The translations under genes were made by a program, and so were the position numbers. Shown one piece after another: positions 56,859 through 64,000 of a stretch of 64,000 bases of DNA (its first letter is position 1; each line of letters starts with the position of its first letter). The notes under the pieces are model-generated. The model had not been told where the DNA came from. It searched no databases and saw nothing but the letters and a program-made list of their open reading frames with translations. Origin of the DNA: Caenimonas sedimenti (lineage in GTDB: Bacteria > Pseudomonadota > Gammaproteobacteria > Burkholderiales > Burkholderiaceae_C); NCBI RefSeq assembly GCF_007833165.1, contig NZ_VOBQ01000009.1, positions 1 through 64,000 of the forward strand, read 5' to 3'.

Positions 56859-58391
56859 CTAGCGGTTGTATGCGGTCTCGCCGTGGCTGCTGATGTCCAG
56901 CCCTTCGCGCTCTTCCTCTTCGGTCACGCGCAGGCCGATCAGCAGGTCGACGATCTTGTAGGCGATGAAGGCCACCACGCCCGACCAGATGATGGTCGTC
57001 AGCACGCCCTGGAACTGGATCCAGACCTGGCCGCCGATGGAGTAGTCCGGGTTCACCTTGTTGGCGACATAGTCGTAGACGCCGGTGCCGCCCAGCGAGG
57101 GCGAAGCGAACACACCGGTCAGCAGCGCACCCAGGATGCCGCCCACGCCGTGGACGCCGAAGACGTCCAGCGAGTCGTCGGCGCCGAGCATGCGCTTCAG
57201 GCCGTTCACGCCCCACAGGCAGACCAGGCCGGCCGCGAGGCCGATGATCAGCGCGCCCATCGGGCCGACGAAACCGCAAGCCGGGGTGATGGCGACCAGA
57301 CCGGACACGGCACCGGAGGCGGCGCCCAGCATCGAGCCCTTGCCCTTGGACAGGGCTTCACCGGCGATCCAGGACAGCGTCGCGGCGGCGGTGGCGACCA
57401 GCGTGTTGATGAAGGCCAGGGCGGCGACGCCGTTGGCTTCCAGGTTGGAGCCGGCGTTGAAGCCGAACCAGCCCACCCACAGCAGCGAGGCACCGACCAT
57501 CGTGAGCGTCAGGCTGTGAGGCGTCAGCGATTCCTTGCCGTAGCCCAGGCGCTTGCCCACCAGGTAGGCGCCCACCAGGCCGGCGACACCGGCGTTGATG
57601 TGCACCACGGTGCCGCCCGCGAAGTCCAGCGCGCCCTTGGCCCAGAGCCAGCCGGCGGCGGCCGTGACGGTCTCCAGCGACTTGGCGTCGGTGATCGCGT
57701 CCGGGCCGTCCCAGTACCAGACCATGTGGGCGATCGGCAGGTAGCTGAACGTGAACCAGATGGCGCAGAACAGCAGCACCGCCGAGAACTTGATGCGCTC
57801 GGCGAAGGCGCCGACGATCAGCGCGCAGGTGATGGCCGCGAAGGTGGCCTGGAAGGCGACGAAGCTCAGCTCGGGAATGACGACGCCCTTGCTGAAGGTC
57901 GCGGCGATCGATTCCGGCGTCACGCCCGACAGGAACAGCTTGCCGAAGCCCCCCATGAAGGCGCTGCCTCCGGTGAAGGCGACGCTGTAGCCATAGATGA
58001 TCCACAGCACGTAGATCATGGAGCTGACCACGAACACCTGCATCAGCACCGACAGCATGTTCTTGCTGCGGACCAGGCCGCCGTAGAACAGCGCCAGGCC
58101 GGGGATCGTCATCAGGATCACCAGCAGCGTGGAGACCGTCATCCAGGCGGTGTCGCCCTTGTTGGGGACGGGGGCGGGCGCTGCTGCGGGGGCCGCGGCG
58201 GCAGGGGCAGCAGCAGCAGGTGCCGCGGTGGCAGCCGCGGGAGCCGCGGCTGCGGCAGGGGTCGCGGGAGTCGTCGTGGCGGTCGCGGCAGGCGCGGCGG
58301 GTGCGGACGCGGCAGGCGCCTGCGCGACCGCGGCGGCGCTGCCGATCAGCAGGCCCAGGCCGAGGCCCAGGGTGGCGAGAAATTTCCTCAT
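56859..58391 (-). CDS. amtB: Ammonium transporter AmtB
   Basis: AmtB forms a trimeric ammonium channel in the inner membrane, gated by GlnK. The 510-residue protein has a signal peptide (LGLLIGSAAAVAQ), then about 55 residues made almost only of Ala, Pro and Thr. Eleven membrane segments follow, starting at DTAWMTVSTLLVILM, with His residues in channel-lining positions (NAGVAGLVGA, GVHGVGGILGA). The Ala/Pro/Thr spacer is unusual in length. It is the last gene of the operon and ends 72 bp before a terminator. Confidence 0.94.
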   Translation of the reverse strand: MRKFLATLGLGLGLLIGSAAAVAQAPAASAPAAPAATATTTPATPAAAAAPAAATAAPAAAAPAAAAPAAAPAPVPNKGDTAWMTVSTLLVILMTIPGLALFYGGLVRSKNMLSVLMQVFVVSSMIYVLWIIYGYSVAFTGGSAFMGGFGKLFLSGVTPESIAATFSKGVVIPELSFVAFQATFAAITCALIVGAFAERIKFSAVLLFCAIWFTFSYLPIAHMVWYWDGPDAITDAKSLETVTAAAGWLWAKGALDFAGGTVVHINAGVAGLVGAYLVGKRLGYGKESLTPHSLTLTMVGASLLWVGWFGFNAGSNLEANGVAALAFINTLVATAAATLSWIAGEALSKGKGSMLGAASGAVSGLVAITPACGFVGPMGALIIGLAAGLVCLWGVNGLKRMLGADDSLDVFGVHGVGGILGALLTGVFASPSLGGTGVYDYVANKVNPDYSIGGQVWIQFQGVLTTIIWSGVVAFIAYKIVDLLIGLRVTEEEEREGLDISSHGETAYNR

Positions 58392-58422
58392 GTCAGTGTC
58401 TCTCTTTGATGCGATAGGGGTT

Positions 58423-59512
<1,090 letters not shown>

Positions 59513-59551
59513 GGGTTCTCCGTGATTTGAGGAAGGGACGCTCAGCTGACT

Positions 59552-59568
59552 AAGCAGGACGCGTGCCA
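59552..59568 (-). promoter_or_regulatory. Sigma-54 promoter of the torF-glnK-amtB operon
   Basis: The minus-strand sequence TGGCACGCGTCCTGCTT matches the sigma-54 consensus TGGCACG-N4-TTGCW. GG (-24) and GC (-12) are separated by exactly 10 bp. Predicted transcription start is near 59542, giving a leader of about 30 nt before torF. This fits nitrogen control of amtB and glnK. Confidence 0.9.
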
Positions 59569-59650
59569 AATGTCACAAGGAGGAACACCCGGTCCGCGTG
59601 AACCCTGCTTTTGGCGTTATGCCGCTGAGGTACTCGTTTTCGCGGCCAGT

Positions 59651-59669
59651 TGGCACCAACTCGGTGCCA
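59651..59669. promoter_or_regulatory. NtrC-like palindrome upstream of the sigma-54 promoter
   Basis: TGGCACC-AACTC-GGTGCCA is a perfect 7-bp inverted repeat with a 5-bp centre. It contains the NtrC-type GCACC-N5-GGTGC. It is centred about 118 bp upstream of the predicted start, the usual enhancer distance. A T-rich stretch follows at 59674-59680 on the plus strand, so a short terminator is an alternative reading. Confidence 0.7.
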
Positions 59670-59728
59670 TCTTGTTTTTTTGGCCGCACCAGGGCGTGTC
59701 ATGCACATCTATGGGGAGGGAATCCGCT

Positions 59729-61261
59729 TTGAGCCTGTCTTTGGTGCAGAGCCGGTCACTGCTGGGCCTGGAGGCCGAAGCGGTCACGGTCGAGGTGCAT
59801 TTGGCCAATGGGTTGCCCAGCTTCACGCTGGTCGGCCTGGCCGACACCGAAGTGAAAGAGGCGCGCGAGCGCGTCCGCTCGGCCCTGCTGACCTGCGGCC
59901 TGCAGTTCCCCCACAACAAACGCATCACCGTGAACCTGGCGCCGGCCGACCTGCCCAAGGATTCCGGCCGCTTCGACCTGCCGATCGCCCTGGGCATCCT
60001 GGCCGCCAGCGGCCAGATCGACGGCGCCCGGCTGGCGGGGCACGAGTTCGCGGGTGAACTGTCGCTGTCCGGCCAGCTGCGCCCGGTGCGCGGCGCCCTG
60101 GCGACGAGTCTGGCGCTGCAGTCGGCCGGCGTGCGGGTGCGGCTGGTGCTGCCGCCGGGCAGCGCGGAAGAAGCGGCCCTGGTCCCCGGCGCCGAAGTGC
60201 TGCGTGCGGTGCACTTGCTCGACGTGGTGCGGCAGTTCCTGCCGCAGCCGCAGGCCGATGCGTCCGAGCCGGGCGATGGCTGGGTCCGGCTGGAAGCCGG
60301 GGCGCCTGGCGCGCCACCGCGCTATCCGGACCTGGCTGACGTCAAAGGACAGGCGGCGGCGAAGCGGGCACTGGAGATCGCCGCCGCCGGCGGCCACAGT
60401 CTGCTGCTGGTCGGCCCGCCTGGGGCCGGCAAGTCGATGCTGGCCACGCGCTTTGCCGGGTTGCTGCCGCCGATGCGCATCCAGGAGGCGCTGGAAAGCG
60501 CGGCCATCGCCAGCCTGGCGGGCCGCTTCGCGCCGGCCCAATGGTCGCAGCGGCCGACCTGCTCGCCGCACCATTCATCCAGCGCGGTGGCGCTGGTGGG
60601 TGGCGGTTCGCCGCCGCGGCCAGGCGAGATTTCACTGGCGCATCATGGCGTGCTCTATCTGGATGAAGTGGCCGAGTTTCCGCGCAGCGCCCTGGAAGCC
60701 CTGCGCGAACCGCTGGAGACCGGCCGGATCACGATCGCGCGGGCCGCGCGCCGCGCGGAATTCCCGGCGCGCTTCCAGTTCATCGCCGCCATGAACCGCT
60801 GCCCCTGCGGCTGGCTGGGGTCGGCCCGGCCGTGCCGCTGCACGCCGGACCAGGTGGCCCGCTACCAGGGCAAACTGAGCGGGCCGCTGCTGGACCGCAT
60901 CGACCTGCACGTGGAAGTGCCGGCGCTGCCGCCCGAGTTGCTGCTGAACACGCCGCCCGGCGAAAGCACGGCCGCCATCCACGCGCGTTGCGTGGCGGCG
61001 CGCACGCGGGCCGAACAGCGGCAGGGGCATGCCAACCACGCGCTGGAAGGCCAGGCGCTCGATGCGCACGGCGCGCTCGACGCCACGGCCAGCAACTTCC
61101 TGCGCACCGCAGCGGCGCGCCTGGGCTGGAGCGCGCGCGCCACGCATCGCGTGGTGAAGGTCGCGCGGACCATCGCTGACCTGGCGGCGGCGCGGGATGT
61201 GCAAACCACGCATATCGCGGAGGCCGTGCAGTACCGGCGGCTGCTGTCGGCGTCGCAGTGA
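59729..61261 (+). CDS. comM: YifB/ComM-family Mg chelatase-like ATPase
   Basis: ComM is a hexameric AAA+ helicase that promotes branch migration during natural transformation. The 510-residue protein begins SLSLVQSRSLLGLEAEAVTVEVHLANG and has a Lon-like N-terminal domain, Walker A GPPGAGKS at about 228-235, Walker B-type LYLDEVAEF and a Cys cluster in CPCGWLG/CRCT. Start TTG 59729 is chosen because GGGGAGGG (59713-59720) lies 8 nt upstream; ATG 59711 is an alternative. Divergent from the nitrogen operon. Confidence 0.92.
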   Translation: MSLSLVQSRSLLGLEAEAVTVEVHLANGLPSFTLVGLADTEVKEARERVRSALLTCGLQFPHNKRITVNLAPADLPKDSGRFDLPIALGILAASGQIDGARLAGHEFAGELSLSGQLRPVRGALATSLALQSAGVRVRLVLPPGSAEEAALVPGAEVLRAVHLLDVVRQFLPQPQADASEPGDGWVRLEAGAPGAPPRYPDLADVKGQAAAKRALEIAAAGGHSLLLVGPPGAGKSMLATRFAGLLPPMRIQEALESAAIASLAGRFAPAQWSQRPTCSPHHSSSAVALVGGGSPPRPGEISLAHHGVLYLDEVAEFPRSALEALREPLETGRITIARAARRAEFPARFQFIAAMNRCPCGWLGSARPCRCTPDQVARYQGKLSGPLLDRIDLHVEVPALPPELLLNTPPGESTAAIHARCVAARTRAEQRQGHANHALEGQALDAHGALDATASNFLRTAAARLGWSARATHRVVKVARTIADLAAARDVQTTHIAEAVQYRRLLSASQ

Positions 61262-61265
61262 GGTC

Positions 61266-62108
61266 TCAGGCCAGTCGCTGCATCCGGTCCAGCGCACCTC
61301 CCGCCGCACCCTTGATCCATTCGAGACCCAGCCGGCGCTGCAGCCGCACCTGCTGGACCTGCACGAGCTTCACGCGGGGAGCCGACAGGCTGTCCGGCAC
61401 CAGGCAGGCGCCCAGGCCCGCACCCACCATCGCCATGGCATGCGCGTCGCTCTCCGTCCTGGCGACCACGATGGGCGCGACGCGGCATTCGTCCAGGATG
61501 CGCGAGGCCGCCTGGAGGAACTCGCAGTGGATGCGCACGATCAGCGTCTGGCCATGGAGCATCGCGGGCGTCACCTGCGCCGGAACTTCCCAGGCTTCGG
61601 GCAGCGCCAGCACTTGCGAGTCCGCCGCGAGTTCGAGCTGGCAGACCCCCGGGGCTGGTTGCGCTTCCAGTGAAGTCAGGATCGCGTCCAGGCGGCCACT
61701 GGCGAGCCGCCGGCGCAAGGCGCTCAATGAACCGTCTTCCGTCTGGCAGCCCGGCAAGCCGGCCGACCGGGTCAGCGCCGCGATCGTGTCCGCGACGAAT
61801 TGCGGAGCGAGTGTCGCCAACAGGCCGACGCGCAGCCGCCGGCGCTGGACCGCGGGTGACCGGGCCAGCGTCTTCATCGCCGCCAGCTCCGACAGCACGG
61901 ACCGCGCATGCGCGATCAAGCGGCTCCCCTGCGGCGTCAGAACCACGCCACGCGGGTGCCGGTCGAACACCTTGAACCCGACATCGGCCTCCAGCGCGGC
62001 GATCGCCGCCGACAACGTCGGCTGCGTGACGAAGGCTTGGCGAGCGCCGGCGCTGAAGCTTCCCGCCTCGGCGACCGCGATCGCGTAGCGCAGCTGCTTG
62101 ATGTCCAT
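61266..62108 (-). CDS. LysR-family transcription regulator
   Basis: The 280-residue protein has the LysR winged helix at its N-terminus (MDIKQLRYAIAVAEAGSFSAGARQAFVTQPTLSAAIAALE, here quoted as its start MDIKQLRYAIAV). The substrate-binding domain that follows resembles OxyR/CysB-type effectors. ATG 62108 is chosen; the frame extends upstream to 62177 without conserved sequence. It is divergent from a hotdog thioesterase; CGATA-N5-TATCG at 62112-62126 in the gap is a candidate binding site. Confidence 0.9.
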   Translation of the reverse strand: MDIKQLRYAIAVAEAGSFSAGARQAFVTQPTLSAAIAALEADVGFKVFDRHPRGVVLTPQGSRLIAHARSVLSELAAMKTLARSPAVQRRRLRVGLLATLAPQFVADTIAALTRSAGLPGCQTEDGSLSALRRRLASGRLDAILTSLEAQPAPGVCQLELAADSQVLALPEAWEVPAQVTPAMLHGQTLIVRIHCEFLQAASRILDECRVAPIVVARTESDAHAMAMVGAGLGACLVPDSLSAPRVKLVQVQQVRLQRRLGLEWIKGAAGGALDRMQRLA

Positions 62109-62111
62109 GTG

Positions 62112-62126
62112 CGATAGACGGTATCG
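62112..62126. promoter_or_regulatory. Candidate LysR operator
   Basis: CGATA-GACGG-TATCG is a 5-bp inverted repeat lying 4 bp upstream of the LysR start, in the gap shared with the thioesterase. LysR sites commonly have the form T-N11-A with partial dyad; T115 and A127 fit. Identification is tentative. Confidence 0.4.
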
Positions 62127-62188
62127 ATAGCGAGGTAGTTGTGCCATAGGGCTTGTCCGCAGGTGGGGCCGGGCCAAGAATCAAGGCC

Positions 62189-62632
62189 ATGAACGATGAC
62201 ATCGCGGCCCGCGCGCTGGTGGAGCGCGTCACTTCCAGCCCCGGCTACACGAGCGCGGTCGGCACCCAGGTGGCCCTGGTCGAGCGCGGCAGCGTTCATC
62301 TGCGGCTGGCCCGGCGGCCCGACCTGCTGCAGTTCAACGGCCATTTCCATGGTGGCGTCATCGCGGGGCTGGCGGATCACGCGGCCGGCGCCGCCGTCAC
62401 CACGGCCCTGCCTCCGGGTCGCATCGCCGTCACGGTGGACTTGCACGTGAACTACCTCAGTCCGGCCAGCGGCGAGGCCATCGTGGCCAAGGCTCGCGCG
62501 GTCCGGATGGGAGCGAGCATCTGCGTGGCCAGCGTCGAGGTCATGACCACCGCGGATGGCCAGGAGCAACTCGCGGCGATCGCGACGGCAACGTTGCGCG
62601 CAGTCGACCTCCCTCCGCTCCAGCCTGGGTGA
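62189..62632 (+). CDS. PaaI-family thioesterase, hotdog fold
   Basis: The 147-residue hotdog protein has QFNGHFHGGVIAGLADHAAG, the PaaI/HGG motif, and a conserved DLHVNYLSPA strand. Members hydrolyse aryl- or acyl-CoA thioesters. It is divergent from the LysR regulator, a probable controller. ATG 62189 is preceded by AAGGCC, a weak ribosome-binding site. The precise CoA ester is unknown. Confidence 0.87.
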   Translation: MNDDIAARALVERVTSSPGYTSAVGTQVALVERGSVHLRLARRPDLLQFNGHFHGGVIAGLADHAAGAAVTTALPPGRIAVTVDLHVNYLSPASGEAIVAKARAVRMGASICVASVEVMTTADGQEQLAAIATATLRAVDLPPLQPG

Positions 62633-62773
62633 ACGCCAGCGGCCGCTGATCCAAGGCGCGATGTGCATGCGACGCACATCGCGCAGGTGCTGCGTGCCCG
62701 CCGGCTGTTGTGGGCGTCCCACTGAGGACAAAGACCGATGCGCGGCGCGCGCCGGCTCATGAATAATCGCCCG

Positions 62774-64000
62774 ATGAACCCGATTCCGGTGCCCGCCGCC
62801 GCGCGCCGCCGCTCGCTGGCCTGCGGCCTTCTGGCCCTGGCGCCGCTCGCCCTGGCGGCGCAGACGGCGCCCAGCCTCACCGACCTCTCGCTGGAGCAGT
62901 TGTCCAGCATCGAGGTCACCTCGGTGGGCAAGCGCGTCCAGCGCCTGGCCGACGTGCCGGGCTCGGTGTACGTCATCAACCAGGAAGACATCCGCCGCTC
63001 CGGCGCGGTGACCCTGCCGGAGGTGTTGCGCCTCGCACCCAACCTGCACGTTGCCCGCGCCGACGCCAACCAGTACGCCATCAGCGCCCGCGGCTTCAAC
63101 AGCGTGCTGGCCAACAAGATGCTGGTCCTGGTCGACGGCCGCACGATGTACTCGCCGCTCTTCTCCGGTGTCTTCTGGGAGTCGCTGGACCTCGTGCTGG
63201 AGGACATCGAGCGCATCGAGGTGCTGAGCGGCGCCGGCGGCACGCTCTACGGCTCCAACGCGGTCAACGGCGTCATCAACATCGTGACGCGCAACGCCGC
63301 CGAGACCACGGGCACGCTGTTGAAGTCCGGCGCTGGCAATCGGGAGAACCTGCTGGCTGGGCGCTGGGGCGGCTCGCCGCACCCCGACGTGCACTGGCGC
63401 TTCTACGCCAAGCGGCTCAACATGGACGAGACGCACAACGCGGCGGGAGCGCCGATCCGCGACAGTTCCCAACGCAACGCCGCCGGCTTCCGCGCCGACC
63501 ACGCCAGGGGCAAGGACCAGTGGACCTTGCAGGGGGACGTCTACCAGGCCGAACTCACGCAGGGTCCCACCGAGCGCCGGATTTCCGGCACCAGCCTGCT
63601 CGGCCGCTGGGCCCGCGACATCGCACCGGGCGAGCGCGCCCAGCTGCAGGCCTACTTCGACCGGGCCAACCGCGACCAGCCCGGGTCCGTGGATGACCGC
63701 CTGGACACCATCGACATCGAATTCCAGCACACCAGCCGGCCGCTGGAGCGGCACGATTTCCTCTGGGGCGCCGGCTACCGGCGGCAGGAGGACAGCCTGC
63801 GCAACCTGGCGCCGGCGCAATTGCAGCTGCTCCCCAACCACCGGCGCATGAATCTCTGGAACGTTTTTGCCCAGGACGAATTCGCGCTCACGCCGGACAT
63901 CCGCTTCACCGCCGGCCTGAAGGCCGAGCACAACAGCTACACCGGGCTGGAGTGGCTGCCCAACGCCCGTGTCGCCTGGCAGGCCACGCCCCAGTCACTG
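62774..64000 (+). CDS. TonB-dependent outer-membrane receptor (3' end outside window)
   Basis: The frame starts at ATG 62774 and is open to the right edge, 409 codons. After a signal peptide (ALAAQTAPS) come a plug domain with SLEQLSSIEVTSVGK, PGSVYVINQEDIRRSG and a long plug core with MLVLVDGRTMYSP and GTLYGSNAVNGVINIVT, then the start of the beta-barrel. It is a TonB-dependent receptor for a siderophore, vitamin or similar ligand; the ligand is unknown. ATG 62759 is in frame and would add five residues. AATAAT at 62762-62767 is a -10-like element. Confidence 0.88.
   Translation, partial: MNPIPVPAAARRRSLACGLLALAPLALAAQTAPSLTDLSLEQLSSIEVTSVGKRVQRLADVPGSVYVINQEDIRRSGAVTLPEVLRLAPNLHVARADANQYAISARGFNSVLANKMLVLVDGRTMYSPLFSGVFWESLDLVLEDIERIEVLSGAGGTLYGSNAVNGVINIVTRNAAETTGTLLKSGAGNRENLLAGRWGGSPHPDVHWRFYAKRLNMDETHNAAGAPIRDSSQRNAAGFRADHARGKDQWTLQGDVYQAELTQGPTERRISGTSLLGRWARDIAPGERAQLQAYFDRANRDQPGSVDDRLDTIDIEFQHTSRPLERHDFLWGAGYRRQEDSLRNLAPAQLQLLPNHRRMNLWNVFAQDEFALTPDIRFTAGLKAEHNSYTGLEWLPNARVAWQATPQSL

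Noticed and set aside
59651..59680. Intrinsic terminator on the plus strand (GGCACC hairpin then T tract)
   Set aside because: No plus-strand gene ends upstream; the T tract is 5 nt away from the stem. The NtrC reading fits the sigma-54 promoter better, though it stays an alternative.
59686..59700. Second NtrC half-site GCACC-N5-GTGTC
   Set aside because: Only one half matches; spacing from the first site is helical (33 bp) but the right arm is poor.
62759..62773. Start of the TonB receptor at ATG 62759
   Set aside because: It would overlap the -10-like AATAAT; ATG 62774 leads directly into the signal peptide. Either is possible.

Overview
The window is high-GC, densely packed bacterial chromosome with no rRNA, tRNA, phage or transposase genes that I can see. 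Gene content (ssb / MFS / uvrA, ilvE / zinc-finger / waaF, split HpaG subunits in a meta-cleavage operon, torF / glnK / amtB), frequent TTG starts and GC-rich codon use suggest a betaproteobacterium of the order Burkholderiales, most likely Comamonadaceae (Ramlibacter/Variovorax-like). That placement is inference from gene order and protein style, not from a search.

Layout. 1-9 kb is mostly housekeeping: a Pro/Ala-repeat protein cut by the left edge, tRNA thiolase mnmA, a DUF1697 protein, ssb, an MFS pump, uvrA, two small genes and pyrF. 9-24 kb is rich in transport and signalling: an EamA exporter, two adjacent hybrid histidine kinases, a metallo-beta-lactamase-fold hydrolase, an NHL-repeat lipoprotein, an M48 peptidase, an AmpG-like permease, an acyl-CoA ligase and an OmpR/histidine-kinase pair. 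24-28 kb holds a structured intergenic region with a clear terminator, a small MerR/MerF-like metal module with its own MerR-type promoter, and an MFS/carboxymuconolactone-decarboxylase-like/LysR group. 28-33 kb carries waaF, a zinc-finger protein, ilvE and the overlapping radA operon.

33-43 kb is the main catabolic locus: a run of thirteen plus-strand genes beginning with the MarR repressor hpaR. It encodes homoprotocatechuate (3,4-dihydroxyphenylacetate) meta-cleavage from ring opening to the HpaI aldolase. Ring opening appears to use a two-subunit LigAB-like dioxygenase. Beyond hpaI the run continues with a class II aldolase, a ketopantoate-reductase-like enzyme, an EamA transporter and a 3-hydroxyisobutyrate-dehydrogenase-like enzyme. 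A 16-bp palindrome covers the hpaR promoter.

43-56 kb: two unrecognised membrane/exported proteins, alanine racemase, an lplT/EamA/glutathione peroxidase run preceded by a tiny leader ORF, an acyltransferase divergent from a membrane-anchored LytTR regulator, a YafY-type regulator, a thioredoxin-like protein, glycolate oxidase subunits GlcF and GlcE, and two sugar-metabolism genes (SMP-30, aldose epimerase). 56-64 kb: a nitrogen operon torF-glnK-amtB with a clear sigma-54 promoter, an NtrC-like palindrome and a terminator, then comM, a LysR regulator divergent from a hotdog thioesterase, and a TonB-dependent receptor cut by the right edge.

The most interesting non-coding features are two copies of an 80-bp palindromic repeat, one supplying the C-terminus of the hpaF product and the other abutting the waaF start codon. 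Also notable are the MerR-type promoter, the sigma-54/NtrC region and a multi-hairpin candidate small RNA.
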